From Paraburkholderia edwinii (GTDB taxonomy: Bacteria; Pseudomonadota; Gammaproteobacteria; Burkholderiales; Burkholderiaceae), in contig NZ_CP080095.1 in the NCBI RefSeq assembly GCF_019428685.1, positions 1,426,001-1,490,000 of the forward strand: a DNA stretch of 64,000 nucleotides. The letters are read 5' to 3'. The translations under genes were made by a program, and so were the position numbers. Below the pieces are notes generated by a model, which ran no database searches, was not told the DNA's origin, and saw only the letters and a list, made by a program, of their open reading frames with translations. How positions within the stretch are numbered: position 1 is the first letter of the stretch; every line of letters begins with the position of its first letter. Of this stretch, positions 1-9,784 are shown piece after piece.

Positions 1-612
1 CAGCGACACGTTGCGTTCGCCGAATGTGAAGCCGCCGCTGCGAATCATCTCGAGGTAACCGTCCGCGCTTTTCTGTACATGCATCGGATGACGAAACAGC
101 AGGCGGATCACCCACGACTTGATATACGCATCGGTCGATTCGGCGAACAGCAGCACACCGCCCGGCTTCAGCACGCGATGGAATTCGGCGAGCGTGCGCT
201 CCTGCTCGACGAGGTGATGGAAGGTCTGATGGCAGAACACGATGTCGGCGCTTTCGTTGGGCGCCGGCAGTGCCGCGCAGTCGCCGTGCAGCAGTTCGAT
301 ATGCGTGGCGGGATGGTGATCGCGGCACGCGTGGGCGGCAGCCGCCGCGAGCTTGAGCGACGGCTCATGAAAATCGATGCCGAGTATGCGCGACGGATTA
401 AACGTTTGCGCGAGCAGACGAAACGAAATGCCTTGTCCGCAACCGGCATCGATGATGACCGGATGCTCGGGCAACGGTGTGTCGATCAGCCGTTTCAGAT
501 CGTTGATGGCAACGCGCAGCACATGGTGTTCCCACGTATGGGTACGCAGAAACCAGACGCCGAACGCCGATTCGGGCACGTACTGCACGCTGGAAGTGTC
601 GGACGACAACAT
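1..612 (-). CDS. SAM-dependent class I methyltransferase (partial, C-terminus outside window)
   Basis: The minus strand stays open from an ATG at 612 to the window edge, giving 204 codons and no stop, so the C-terminus is missing. Residues 53-61 (IIDAGCGQG region) form the glycine-rich SAM-binding motif I, followed by an acidic GID around residue 80. The later LKPGGVLLF stretch is the post-motif III signature of the Methyltransf_11/25 group. A GGGGA sequence lies just upstream of the ATG. The substrate cannot be read. The gene is divergent from the FAD oxidoreductase at 746, with 133 bp between the starts. In Burkholderiaceae such a pair can sit at the edge of aryl-polyene-like biosynthetic clusters; that placement is inference. 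Confidence 0.8.
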   Translation of the reverse strand, partial: MLSSDTSSVQYVPESAFGVWFLRTHTWEHHVLRVAINDLKRLIDTPLPEHPVIIDAGCGQGISFRLLAQTFNPSRILGIDFHEPSLKLAAAAAHACRDHHPATHIELLHGDCAALPAPNESADIVFCHQTFHHLVEQERTLAEFHRVLKPGGVLLFAESTDAYIKSWVIRLLFRHPMHVQKSADGYLEMIRSGGFTFGERNVSL

Positions 613-745
613 TGGATTCCCCGTGGTCGGTCTGATTGTGAGTTTGAGTTGTGCGAGTGCGCGTCATTGTAATCGCGGCGCCCGCCGGGCGTCGCGGCAG
701 ATCGTTGCGAACGCAGCGAAAATTTGACGAAAGAAGAGAAGAACG

Positions 746-1999
746 ATGAACCAAGGGAACTCAAAAGAAGTCGTCACCGACGTCGCGATTATCGGTGCCG
801 GTCCTTCAGGGGCGGTCGCAGCCGCGTTGCTGCGCAAGGCGGGCCATTCGGTGCTGGTGCTCGAGCGTGAGCACTTTCCGCGCTTTTCGATCGGGGAGAG
901 CCTGCTGCCGCAAAGCATGGCGTATCTCGAAGAGGCGGGCATGCTGCAAGCCGTGGTCGAAGCGGGCTTCCAGTTCAAGAACGGCGCGCATTTCGTGCAC
1001 GGCGAACGCGTTTCGGCGTTCGATTTCCGCGACAAGCACTCGGCGGGCTGGGGCACGACGTATCAGGTCGAACGCGCGACCTTCGACGATATCCTGATCC
1101 GCTGCGCGATGCAGCAGGGCGCCGAAGTGCGCTTCGGCCATACGGTGCTTGCGATGCAGACCGGCGACGCGCCCGTGCTCGAGGTCAAGGATGAGGCCGG
1201 CGATGCGTATCGGGTGTGCGCACGCTTCGTGCTCGACGCGAGCGGCTTTGGCCGCGTGCTACCGCGTCTTCTGAATCTCGAAGCGCCGACGCGCATGCCG
1301 ACGCGCGCGGCGATCTTTACGCATGCACGCGATCTGAATCCGCCCGGCGTCTACGATCGCAACAAGATTCTCGTCGCCGTGCATCCTGAGCATCGCGATG
1401 TCTGGTACTGGATGATTCCGCTGGCGGGCGGACGGGTGTCGGTCGGCTGCGTGGCCGAGGCGAGCTTTCTCGATGTGCCGGAAGCGGAGCGCGAAGCGAA
1501 GCTGCGCGCACTCGTGCGCGCCGAGCCGACGTTTGCGGCATTGGTCGGCGATGCGCCGTTCCTGATGCCGGTGCGCCGCATCGGTGGCTATGCGGCGAAC
1601 GTCGAGCGCCTGCACGGCCTCGGCTACGCGCTGCTCGGCAACGCGGGCGAGTTTCTCGATCCGGTGTTTTCATCGGGCGTGACGATCGCGCTACGCTCGG
1701 CGCATCTCGCGGTTCACACGCTGGCGAAGCAGCTGAACGGTGCAACCATCGATTGGTCTACCGCTTACGACCGGCCGTTGCGCAAAGGTATCGACACGTT
1801 CCGCGCGTTTGTCGAGCGCTGGTACACGGGCGAATTGCAGGACATCATCTTCTACGAAGATCAGACGCCGTCGATTCGCCGCATGATCAGCGCGGTGCTG
1901 GCCGGCTATGCGTGGGATGAAACGAACCCGTACGTGGCGGAGCCGGTGCGGCGTCTTGGCACCTTGCATCAGACGGTGCTTGCCATGGCGGGCGAGTAG
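746..1999 (+). CDS. NAD(P)/FAD-dependent oxidoreductase, tryptophan-halogenase/geranylgeranyl-reductase-like
   Basis: A 417-residue flavoprotein. The N-terminal Rossmann motif GAGPSG is at residues 17-22, with an acidic strand end (LVLERE) about 20 residues later. It is followed by FPRFSIGES, a pattern shared with flavin-dependent halogenases and geranylgeranyl reductases, and by a second FAD contact (GNAGEFLDP) near residue 295. I do not see the lysine-containing WxWxIP halogenase motif clearly; the related stretch reads WYWMIPL. A reductase or dehydrogenase acting on a polyketide or polyene product is therefore as likely as halogenation. It is divergent from the methyltransferase and convergent with guaD. 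The product class is secure; the substrate is unknown. Confidence 0.8.
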   Translation: MNQGNSKEVVTDVAIIGAGPSGAVAAALLRKAGHSVLVLEREHFPRFSIGESLLPQSMAYLEEAGMLQAVVEAGFQFKNGAHFVHGERVSAFDFRDKHSAGWGTTYQVERATFDDILIRCAMQQGAEVRFGHTVLAMQTGDAPVLEVKDEAGDAYRVCARFVLDASGFGRVLPRLLNLEAPTRMPTRAAIFTHARDLNPPGVYDRNKILVAVHPEHRDVWYWMIPLAGGRVSVGCVAEASFLDVPEAEREAKLRALVRAEPTFAALVGDAPFLMPVRRIGGYAANVERLHGLGYALLGNAGEFLDPVFSSGVTIALRSAHLAVHTLAKQLNGATIDWSTAYDRPLRKGIDTFRAFVERWYTGELQDIIFYEDQTPSIRRMISAVLAGYAWDETNPYVAEPVRRLGTLHQTVLAMAGE

Positions 2000-2059
2000 C
2001 GCGGCCAACCCGCGGCCAACCCGCGGCTGGCCTCTGGCGCCGGCCCGCGGGCTCAATGC

Positions 2060-3397
2060 TTACGCCGCGATCCGCGTTTTTCTCGCCACATGCTCGCGCG
2101 GCGTATCGCGGCGGTGCACGCGTTGTCCTGCCGCATACGTTTCGAACACCGCGCGATCGTCGCCTAGCAGCGCGAACGCGAACAGCAGCTCTTCGAGCGT
2201 GTTACTGCGCGACGTGCGGCGCGCGAGCAGCGGCGTCGCTTGCGGATCGAGCACGACGAAGTCCGCTTCGGTGCGCGGCTTCAGCGTGCCGACCTGTTCC
2301 GCGAGATCGAGCGCCTCGGCCGCACCCGCGGTCGCGAGCCAGAACATGCGCGTCGCGCTCAGGTAGTAGCCGGAAAGGGCCGCCACCTTGTGCGCTTCGT
2401 TCATCGTCTGCAGCATCGAAAACGAGGTGCCGCCGCCGACGTCGGTCGCAAGCGCGAGCGGCATACCGGTTGCGTCGGCCTTCGCGAAGTCGAACAGGCC
2501 GCTGCCGAGGAACAGGTTCGACGTCGGGCAGTGCGCCGCGATCGCGCCCGTGTCGGCCATCCGCTTGCGATCCGTATCGTCGAGGTAGATGCAGTGGCCG
2601 TACACGGCGCGACGGCGCAACAGCCCATAGTGGTCGTAGACGTCGAGATAGCTGCGGTGACCCGGAAACAGCTCGGCGACCCATTTCACTTCATCGGTGT
2701 TTTCCGCGACGTGACTTTGAATAAATACGTCCGGATACTGGCGCGCGAGTTCGCCGCACGCACGCATCTGCTCGTCGGTCGAGGTCGGCGCGAAGCGCGG
2801 CGTGAGCGCGTACATCTGGCGGCCCTTGTTGTGCCAGCGGCCTATCAGCTCCGCGCTGTCGTCGTAGCCCGATTGCGCGGTATCGCGCAGGAACTCGGGG
2901 CAGTGGCGGTCCATCAGCACCTTGCCGGCCGCCATGCGCAGATTGCGCGCATGGCTTTCCTCAAAGAGCGCGTCCGCCGAATCCTTGTGCACCGTGCAGT
3001 AGACCAGCGCGGTCGTCGTGCCGCACGCGAGCAGTTCATCGACGAAAAAGCGCGCGGTGTCGCGTGCGATCGCGGGGTCTTCGAAGCCGCGTTCGGTCGG
3101 AAACGTGTAGGTGTCGAGCCACGGCAGCAGGCCCGGCGCCGGCGACGCGATCATGTCGGTCTGCGGGAAGTGGATATGCGTATCGATAAAGCCCGGCACG
3201 ATCAGCTTGTCGCGCATCTCGTGCACGGGCGTGCCGGGCGCGAGTTGCGGCGCCGTCGACGCGTAAGCGCCCGCCGCGACCACATGGCCGTCTTCGACGA
3301 TCAGCAGGCCGTCTTCATCGAAGACCGCCGCGTTGGACGATTGCGCGGGATCGCCGTTGAACGTCAGCAGTTGTGCGCGAAAAGCCGATTGAGTCAT
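2060..3397 (-). CDS. guaD: guanine deaminase
   Basis: A 445-residue amidohydrolase that deaminates guanine to xanthine and ammonia. The metal-binding HxH motif is at H74 and H76 (FIDTHIH). Further conserved blocks are the SHVAEN stretch, the HCPTSNLFLGSG segment and a late TDVGGG aspartate block, all typical of GuaD. I chose the ATG at 3397: the frame stays open to 3496, but the upstream 33 codons (Arg/Pro/His-rich) do not resemble the family. It is the last gene of the xdhABC-add-guaD operon, 67 bp after the deaminase gene, so its xanthine product feeds the xanthine dehydrogenase encoded first in the same operon. Cytoplasmic. Confidence 0.95.
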   Translation of the reverse strand: MTQSAFRAQLLTFNGDPAQSSNAAVFDEDGLLIVEDGHVVAAGAYASTAPQLAPGTPVHEMRDKLIVPGFIDTHIHFPQTDMIASPAPGLLPWLDTYTFPTERGFEDPAIARDTARFFVDELLACGTTTALVYCTVHKDSADALFEESHARNLRMAAGKVLMDRHCPEFLRDTAQSGYDDSAELIGRWHNKGRQMYALTPRFAPTSTDEQMRACGELARQYPDVFIQSHVAENTDEVKWVAELFPGHRSYLDVYDHYGLLRRRAVYGHCIYLDDTDRKRMADTGAIAAHCPTSNLFLGSGLFDFAKADATGMPLALATDVGGGTSFSMLQTMNEAHKVAALSGYYLSATRMFWLATAGAAEALDLAEQVGTLKPRTEADFVVLDPQATPLLARRTSRSNTLEELLFAFALLGDDRAVFETYAAGQRVHRRDTPREHVARKTRIAA

Positions 3398-3464
3398 GAC
3401 AGGACGTGTCTCCGGAATGTAGGGATGCGGGGATGCGTGTTCACGGGTCGCGGAATGGATGCGT

Positions 3465-4517
3465 CTATCGCGCGGGCGCCGCGTGCCAGTGCGCATCGAG
3501 CTGCGCGATCAACGCGTCGCGCTCTTGCGGCGTAACGAACGACGCGTCGAAGCCGTTGCGGATAATCGTGTAGATCTCGTCGTCGGTGAGCTTGAGCGCC
3601 TCGATCGTCGCGCGGTAGTTTTCGTTCACATAGCCGCCGAAATAAGCGGGGTCGTCCGAATTTACGGTGACCGCAACGCCGTGATCGAGCAGACGCTTGA
3701 GCGTGTGCTTCGTCATATCGTCGAACACGCAGAGCTTGATGTTCGACAGCGGACAGACCGTGAGCGCGACGCGCGCATCCGCGAGGCGCGTGACGAGCGC
3801 CGGGTCTTCAATACACCGCACGCCGTGATCGACGCGATCGACGTTCAGCAGATCGAGCGCTTCATAGATGTACGACGGCGGCCCTTCTTCGCCCGCATGC
3901 GCGACGAGCTTGAGCCCTTTGGCACGCGCTTTTGCAAACACACGCTCGAACTTCGACGGCGGATGACCGCGTTCCGACGAATCGAGCCCGACACCGATGA
4001 GCCGGTGCGAGTACTGATCGAATAGCGGCAGCGCGGCGTCGAAGGTGGCGAGCGCATCGTCTTCGGACAGATGGCGCAGGAAGCACAGAATCAGCTTGCT
4101 CGACATGCCGCGGCGTTCCGCTTCCGCGAGCGCGCGTTCGATGCCGGCCACCACGGTGGCGATCGGCACGCCACGTTCGGTATGCGTCTGCGGATCGAAG
4201 AAAATCTCCGCATGCACGACATGATCGGCGAGCGCGCGCTCGACGTACGCCCTCGTCATATCGTAGAAGTCTTCTTCCTTGAGCAGCACGCTCGCGCCGG
4301 CGTAGTAGATGTCGAGAAACGACTGCAGATCGGTGAATGCATACGCGGCGCGCAGCGCGTCGATCGAGTCATAAGCGAGCTTGACGCCGTTGCGTTGCGC
4401 GAGCCGGAAAATCAGCTCGGGCTCGAGCGACCCTTCGATATGGATGTGCAATTCGGCTTTCGGTGCGCGCGCAACCTTTTCGGCGAGCGGTGTGCGTGGG
4501 GGGGTGGTTGTCGTCAT
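3465..4517 (-). CDS. add: adenosine/adenine deaminase family protein, probably adenine deaminase
   Basis: A 350-residue purine deaminase of the adenosine deaminase fold. [15 protein letters not shown] near residue 20 supplies the first two metal histidines. HAGEEGPP carries the next His and the catalytic Glu, VDHG the catalytic His and [11 protein letters not shown] the last metal Asp pair. The detailed motifs [22 protein letters not shown] and [10 protein letters not shown] match, from memory, the Pseudomonas-type enzymes shown to act on adenine (such as PA0148) rather than classical adenosine deaminases. Neighbours agree: adenine to hypoxanthine would feed XdhAB directly. It lies 41 bp after xdhC and 67 bp before guaD, same strand. 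Automatic annotation would probably say adenosine deaminase; the family is certain, the base-versus-nucleoside specificity is inferred. Confidence 0.9.
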   Translation of the reverse strand: MTTTTPPRTPLAEKVARAPKAELHIHIEGSLEPELIFRLAQRNGVKLAYDSIDALRAAYAFTDLQSFLDIYYAGASVLLKEEDFYDMTRAYVERALADHVVHAEIFFDPQTHTERGVPIATVVAGIERALAEAERRGMSSKLILCFLRHLSEDDALATFDAALPLFDQYSHRLIGVGLDSSERGHPPSKFERVFAKARAKGLKLVAHAGEEGPPSYIYEALDLLNVDRVDHGVRCIEDPALVTRLADARVALTVCPLSNIKLCVFDDMTKHTLKRLLDHGVAVTVNSDDPAYFGGYVNENYRATIEALKLTDDEIYTIIRNGFDASFVTPQERDALIAQLDAHWHAAPAR

Positions 4518-4558
4518 TGTGTGGCCCTTGGTGGGTTTTCTGGTTGATTTGAATCCGG

Positions 4559-5575
4559 TCAGACGGTGGTTTGCGCGGACGCGGCATGCGCGTTCGCTTC
4601 GACCGCACGCAACACCTGCGCCGCGGCCGAGATGGCAATGATTTCAGGCGATTTGTCTTCGATGCCCTCTACCCCGAGCGGGCACTGCATGCGCGCGATA
4701 CGCGCCGGATCGAGTCCGCGCGCGGCGAGCCGATGCTCGAACTGCTTGCGCTTCGAATGCGAGCCGATCATGCCGAAGAACGCAAAGTCGCCGCGCTGCA
4801 AAATGCGCTCGGCGAGCGCAAGGTCGCGCTGATGGTCGTGCGTCATGACGATGAAGTAGGTATTCGGCGCCGCGTGGTCGACGGCTTCGTCGGGCGCGTC
4901 GTTCGCGTCGATCGTCACGTTGTCGGCCTGCAGCGTGTCGGGCGCGGGGAATTGCGCGTCGCGTTCGTCGACCCAGCGCACGTGGCACGGCAGCGTGCCG
5001 AGCACGCGCACGAGCGCGGCGCCGACGTGACCGGCGCCGAACAGCACGACCGCGAAGTCGCGCGGCGCGATGGTTTCGGTGAGCAGCGCGCTGCTGTCGT
5101 CGAAGCCCGCGCCGTCCCACAGCAGGCAATCGGCGCTTTCGACGCCGGGCTCCGGGTCCGACAGCATGACCGCATCGGGCGCGGGGCCGAACGACACGCT
5201 GCGCACGGTCGACTGGCCCGCCGCGACGCGCTTCGCGAGCGACGTGACCCAGCCGAGATCGCCGACGTCGAGGCGCTCGAACGCGAGCACGACCGCGCCG
5301 CCGCAGCATTGCCCGAGGCTTGGGCCCAGCGCGAAGCGTTCGAGGCGGCGCGTATGCGGCATGCGCATGCCGTCGCGCAGCACCTGACGCGCGGTCTCGA
5401 TCGCCTTCCATTCGAGATGACCGCCGCCGATCGTATGTTTTGCGGCTTCGCGCGTGACGATCATCTTCGTGCCGGCTTCGCGCGGCGCCGAGCCCTCGGC
5501 GCGCGCGACCGTGACGAGCACGACGGCGTCGCCGTGCGCGAGCAGGTGTTGCAGGTCGGTAAGCCACGCATGCAT
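4559..5575 (-). CDS. xdhC: xanthine dehydrogenase accessory protein XdhC
   Basis: A 338-residue XdhC/CoxI-family chaperone that binds molybdenum cofactor and assists its sulfuration and insertion into XdhB. Residues 18-60 contain the XdhC_CoxI signature ([18 protein letters not shown], then GGGHLEW). The C-terminal half holds a Rossmann-like domain ([12 protein letters not shown]) and a final [11 protein letters not shown] block typical of the family. I chose ATG 5575 because a GGAG lies about nine bases upstream; an in-frame ATG five codons earlier has that GGAG inside it. The gene is 49 bp after xdhB and 41 bp before the deaminase gene. Confidence 0.93.
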   Translation of the reverse strand: MHAWLTDLQHLLAHGDAVVLVTVARAEGSAPREAGTKMIVTREAAKHTIGGGHLEWKAIETARQVLRDGMRMPHTRRLERFALGPSLGQCCGGAVVLAFERLDVGDLGWVTSLAKRVAAGQSTVRSVSFGPAPDAVMLSDPEPGVESADCLLWDGAGFDDSSALLTETIAPRDFAVVLFGAGHVGAALVRVLGTLPCHVRWVDERDAQFPAPDTLQADNVTIDANDAPDEAVDHAAPNTYFIVMTHDHQRDLALAERILQRGDFAFFGMIGSHSKRKQFEHRLAARGLDPARIARMQCPLGVEGIEDKSPEIIAISAAAQVLRAVEANAHAASAQTTV

Positions 5576-5624
5576 TCGGCTCTTCTCCATGCGAAGCCGC
5601 GGCAGGTGCGGCCGCGGCGGTTGA

Positions 5625-8237
5625 TCAGGTCGAAGCGGACGTTGTTGCTGGCGCCGCTTCTGTGTTCGATTTTCCGACGGGCTCGCCGTTTGGACGTTGG
5701 CCCGGCAAGATCGTTGCGTTCGCATTCAATGCGTCGAGCGCATCGAGGATCGCCTCGGGTGTGGCGGGGGCGCGCAGTGGTGGGGCACGGCGTACGGTGT
5801 GCATCGTGTCGTGCGCTGCATCGGCCACTGTTGCTGCGATCGCATCGCGAATCGCAAGCAGCACCGAAAACGCCAGCAACAGCGGCGGCTCGCCGACCGC
5901 CTTCGAGCGAAATACCGTCGGCTCCGCATTGTCGTTGCGATAGAGGCGCACATTGAATGCCGCGGGCGTATCGCTGACCGCCGGAATCTTGTATGTCGAC
6001 GGCGCATGCGTCATCAGGCGTCCGTCGCGATTCCACCAGAGCTCCTCGGTCGTGAGCCAGCCCATGCCCTGAATAAAGCCGCCCTCGATCTGGCCGATAT
6101 CGATCGCCGGATTGATCGAGCGGCCCGCGTCATGCAGCAGGTCCGCGCGCAGCAGCTTCCATTCGCCGGTCAGCGTATCGATGACCACCTCCGATACCGC
6201 CGCGCCGTAGGCAAAGTAGTAGAACGGATGGCCGGTCAGCGTCTTCGAATCCCAGTGCACCTTTGGCGTCGCGTAGAAGCCGTCGGACCACAGCTGCACG
6301 CGCGCGAGATACGCCGCGTTGACGAGCTGCGCGAACGGTATCGACGCGCCATTCGATTGCACTTCGCCGCGCGCAAATGTCACGTTCCGCGCCTCGCCGC
6401 CGAGCAGGGTTACCGCGACTGCGGCGAGGCGCTCGCGTATCTTGCGCGCCGCGTCTTCGGCGGCCTTGCCGTTGATGTCGCTGCCGGTCGAGGCGGCCGT
6501 CGCTGATGTATTCGCGACCTTCGACGTGTCGGTCGCCGTCGCGCGAACCTGCGACAGCGCGAGGCCGAACTCGTTGGCCACCACCTGCGCGACCTTCGTG
6601 TTGAGTCCCTGGCCCATTTCGGTGCCGCCATGATTGACGAGCACGGAGCCGTCCTTGTAGACGTGCACGAGCGCGCCGGCCTGATTGAGAAACGGCACGT
6701 TAAACGAAATACCGAACTTGACCGGCGTCAGCGCAATGCCGCGCTTGAGCACCGGGCTCTGCGCATTCGCTTCGACGAGCGCCGCGCGCCGCGCGCGATA
6801 GTCGCTCGATGCGACGAGCTCGTCGACGAGCGGCTCGACGATATTGTCTTCGACGCGCTGTCCGTACGGCGTGATATCGCGCTCGCCGATGCCGTAGAAA
6901 TTGGCGCGGCGCACGTCGAGCGGATCGAGCCCGAGTTCATGGGCGATATCGTCGAGCAGCACTTCCATCACAAGCGCGCCTTGCGGTCCGCCGAAGCCGC
7001 GAAACGCGGTGTTCGACTGCGTGTTGGTCTTGCATGCCAGCGAGACGATCTCGACGTCGGACAGGTAGTACGCGTTATCGAAGTGGCACAGCGCACGTGT
7101 CGCGACCGCGCCCGACAGGTCCGCCGAAAAGCCCGCGCGCAGCGCGATGTCGACGCGCGCGCCGAGGATGCGGCCGGTATCGTCGAAGCCCGCTTCGTAT
7201 TCGTAGACCGCGTCGTGGCGCTTGCCGGTGATCATGAAGTCGTCGTCGCGATCGGCGCGCAGCTTGATCGGGCGATGCAGCTTGTAGGCGGCGAGCGCCG
7301 CGATGCACGCGAAAATGGCCGATTGCGATTCCTTGCCGCCGAAGCCGCCGCCCATGCGCCGGCATTCGCAGACCACGCTATGCGCGGGCCAGCCGAGCAT
7401 ATGCGCGACGACGAGTTGCATTTCGGTCGGATGCTGCGTCGAGCTATAGACGAGCATGCCGTCCATCTCTTTCGGCAGCGCGTAGGCGATCTGTCCTTCG
7501 AGATAAAACTGTTCCTGGCCGCCGACCTCGAAGGTGCCCGTGAGCCGGTGCGGCGCGGCTGCGATTTTTTCGGCGGGGGCGCCGCGCTTCAGATGCAGCG
7601 GCGGCAGCACGAACTGCTTTTTCGCTTTCGCCTCGGCGGCGGTGAGGACCGCTTCGAGCGGTTCGTAGCGCACGACGTCGTCACTCTTCGCGAGCGCGGC
7701 CGCGCGGCGCGCAAGGTCATGGCTCGTGGCGATCACGACGAACACCGGCTGGCCGAGGAACAGCACTTCGCCGTCGGCAAGGATCGGGTCGTCGTGGACG
7801 ACGGGGCCGCAGTTGTTTTCGCCGGGAATGTCGTCGGCGGTGAACACGGCGACGACGCCGGGCGCGTTTTTCACCGCGTCGAGATCGAGCGACACGATGC
7901 GTGCGTGCGCGTGGCGCGACAGCCCGAGCGCGGCGTGCAAGGTGCCGTGCAGTTCGGGGATGTCGTCGGTGTAGGTCGCTTCGCCGCTGACGTGCAGCGC
8001 GGCGGATTCGTGTGGCAGCGGTACGCCGATCGCGGTGTCGCTGGCGCTGGAAGCGCGAGTATCGGTGTCGCGGCTTGCGGTGGCGAGTGGAGCCTGGGTT
8101 TGCGGGATGACCTGCGCGGCCGGTGCGGCATGTTCTGCGGTAGGTTTCGCAGGTGTGGCGCCCGGCGCGGCGTGTTCCGGAGCAGCGCTCTCAGGTGCGA
8201 CATCTTGTGCGACGAACGGAACGGATCGCTGGTTCAT
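5625..8237 (-). CDS. xdhB: xanthine dehydrogenase molybdopterin-binding (large) subunit
   Basis: An 870-residue molybdopterin subunit that oxidises hypoxanthine and xanthine with XdhA. The Ald_Xan_dh_C domain starts at about residue 70 (GVPLPHESA, then SGEATYTDD). Later come RMGGGFGGKES (cofactor binding), AFRGFGGPQG, GTEMGQGL and a C-terminal VGEPPLLL with the catalytic glutamate. Its ATG overlaps the xdhA stop as TGATG, so translation is probably coupled. Residues about 10-70 are an Ala/Pro/His-rich low-complexity extension absent from typical XdhB, and the last 30 residues are also low complexity. The reading frame is open far upstream into xdhA, but only the 8237 start fits the domain and the overlap. 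Confidence 0.95.
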   Translation of the reverse strand: MNQRSVPFVAQDVAPESAAPEHAAPGATPAKPTAEHAAPAAQVIPQTQAPLATASRDTDTRASSASDTAIGVPLPHESAALHVSGEATYTDDIPELHGTLHAALGLSRHAHARIVSLDLDAVKNAPGVVAVFTADDIPGENNCGPVVHDDPILADGEVLFLGQPVFVVIATSHDLARRAAALAKSDDVVRYEPLEAVLTAAEAKAKKQFVLPPLHLKRGAPAEKIAAAPHRLTGTFEVGGQEQFYLEGQIAYALPKEMDGMLVYSSTQHPTEMQLVVAHMLGWPAHSVVCECRRMGGGFGGKESQSAIFACIAALAAYKLHRPIKLRADRDDDFMITGKRHDAVYEYEAGFDDTGRILGARVDIALRAGFSADLSGAVATRALCHFDNAYYLSDVEIVSLACKTNTQSNTAFRGFGGPQGALVMEVLLDDIAHELGLDPLDVRRANFYGIGERDITPYGQRVEDNIVEPLVDELVASSDYRARRAALVEANAQSPVLKRGIALTPVKFGISFNVPFLNQAGALVHVYKDGSVLVNHGGTEMGQGLNTKVAQVVANEFGLALSQVRATATDTSKVANTSATAASTGSDINGKAAEDAARKIRERLAAVAVTLLGGEARNVTFARGEVQSNGASIPFAQLVNAAYLARVQLWSDGFYATPKVHWDSKTLTGHPFYYFAYGAAVSEVVIDTLTGEWKLLRADLLHDAGRSINPAIDIGQIEGGFIQGMGWLTTEELWWNRDGRLMTHAPSTYKIPAVSDTPAAFNVRLYRNDNAEPTVFRSKAVGEPPLLLAFSVLLAIRDAIAATVADAAHDTMHTVRRAPPLRAPATPEAILDALDALNANATILPGQRPNGEPVGKSNTEAAPATTSAST

Positions 8238-9784
8238 CACAGAACCTCCTTCGTCGCTGCCGTCGCGTTTGCGTTCGCGTCCATCTGCGCGCCGTACGCG
8301 AACGCGCTGACGTCGACGAGCGGTAGAGGCGCATCGTCGCGCGTTTCCAGATGGAAGCGCCACAACGCATTGCGCGCGACCTTGAGCCGGTAGGCGCTCG
8401 ATGCGCGCATATCGGTGAGCGGCTGGTAGTCGGTCGCGAGCGCCTCCATGGCGCGGCGCGCGGTCGCTTCGTCCCACGCGGCGCCGGTCAGCGCGGCTTC
8501 GGCGTGATGTGCGCGCTGCGGTGTCGCGGCCATGCCGCCGAATGCGATGCGCGCCTGTGCGATCACGCCGTTCTCGATGTGCAGCGCGAAGGCGCCGCAT
8601 ACCGCGGAGATATCCTGGTCGTAGCGCTTCGACACCTTGTAGGTGCGAAAGCGCAGGTGGGTCGCGGGGCGCGGCACGCGGATCGCTGCGACGAATTCTC
8701 CCGCCGCGAGCGCGGTTTTCTGGTAGCCGGTATAAAACGCGTCGAGCGGCAGCGTTCGGATGGTCGACTCGCGGCGCAACACGGCCTGCGCATCGAGCGC
8801 GAGCAGCGCAGGCATCGAATCGCCGATCGGCGAGCCGTTCGCGACGTTGCCGCCGAGCGTGCCCGCATGGCGGATCGGCAACGATGCGAAGCGTGCCCAC
8901 AGTTCCGCGAGTTCCGGATAGTCGACGGCGAGTGCCGCATAGGCCGCTTCGAGTGATGCGGCGGCACCGATCGTCAGCGTTTGCGCATCGCGTTCGATCG
9001 TCTTCAATTCGGCGACGTTGCCGATAAACAGCACATCGCCGAGCTCGCGAAACTGCTTGGTTACCCATAAGCCGACGTCGGTGCTGCCCGCGACGATGCG
9101 CGCGTGCGGATGCCGCGCGCGTAGTTCGGCGAAGGCGTCGACGGTGAGCGGCGCGTAAAACGCGGGCGTGCCGAAGTCGGCGCCGCGTGCGTCAGGGCCT
9201 GTGTATTCGAAGGTCTCGTCGCGTCTGATCGACTCGAGTGTGCGCGTGAGCGCGGCGCGGTCGAGGGCGATCCGCGGATAGTCGAACATTTTTTGGGCCG
9301 CCTCGACGATCGGCCGGTAACCGGTGCAGCGGCACAGGTTGCCCGAGAGGGCCGCGTTGATTTCGTCGCGCGTCGGCAAGCCGGCGTCGGCGGGCTGATT
9401 TTCGTAGAGCGCCCACATCGACATCACGAAGCCCGGCGTGCAGAACCCGCATTGCGAGCCGTGACAGTCGAGCATGGCCTGCTGGACCGGATGCAGTGCG
9501 CCGTCGGCGGCGCGCAGGTCCTCGACGGTGAACAGCGCGCGGCCGTCGAGCGTCGGCAGGAACTGGATGCAGGCGTTGACGGCCTTCAGCTCGAGCGCGC
9601 CATGCGCATTGAGTTCGCCGATCACTACCGTGCACGCGCCGCAGTCGCCTTCTGCGCAGCCTTCCTTCGTGCCGGTGCAGCGCAGGTCCTCGCGCAGATG
9701 CTGGAGCACCGTGCGGGTTGCGGGCACGTCGCGCACCTCGTGCACGGCGCCCTGGCGGTAGAAGCGGATGGTGTGCTTTGTCAT
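8237..9784 (-). CDS. xdhA: xanthine dehydrogenase small subunit (2Fe-2S and FAD)
   Basis: A 515-residue small subunit. The plant-type ferredoxin domain has cysteines C43, C48, C51 and C72; the second [2Fe-2S] domain has C112, C115, C151 and C153 (QCGFCTPGF, then NLCRCTGYRPI). The FAD-binding domain starts near residue 190 and includes IVAGSTDVG and LGGNVANGSPIGDSMP, followed by the CO-dehydrogenase flavoprotein C-terminal domain. It passes electrons from the XdhB molybdenum centre to FAD and NAD+. It is first in the operon, so the promoter should lie upstream of 9784. Confidence 0.96.
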   Translation of the reverse strand: MTKHTIRFYRQGAVHEVRDVPATRTVLQHLREDLRCTGTKEGCAEGDCGACTVVIGELNAHGALELKAVNACIQFLPTLDGRALFTVEDLRAADGALHPVQQAMLDCHGSQCGFCTPGFVMSMWALYENQPADAGLPTRDEINAALSGNLCRCTGYRPIVEAAQKMFDYPRIALDRAALTRTLESIRRDETFEYTGPDARGADFGTPAFYAPLTVDAFAELRARHPHARIVAGSTDVGLWVTKQFRELGDVLFIGNVAELKTIERDAQTLTIGAAASLEAAYAALAVDYPELAELWARFASLPIRHAGTLGGNVANGSPIGDSMPALLALDAQAVLRRESTIRTLPLDAFYTGYQKTALAAGEFVAAIRVPRPATHLRFRTYKVSKRYDQDISAVCGAFALHIENGVIAQARIAFGGMAATPQRAHHAEAALTGAAWDEATARRAMEALATDYQPLTDMRASSAYRLKVARNALWRFHLETRDDAPLPLVDVSAFAYGAQMDANANATAATKEVL

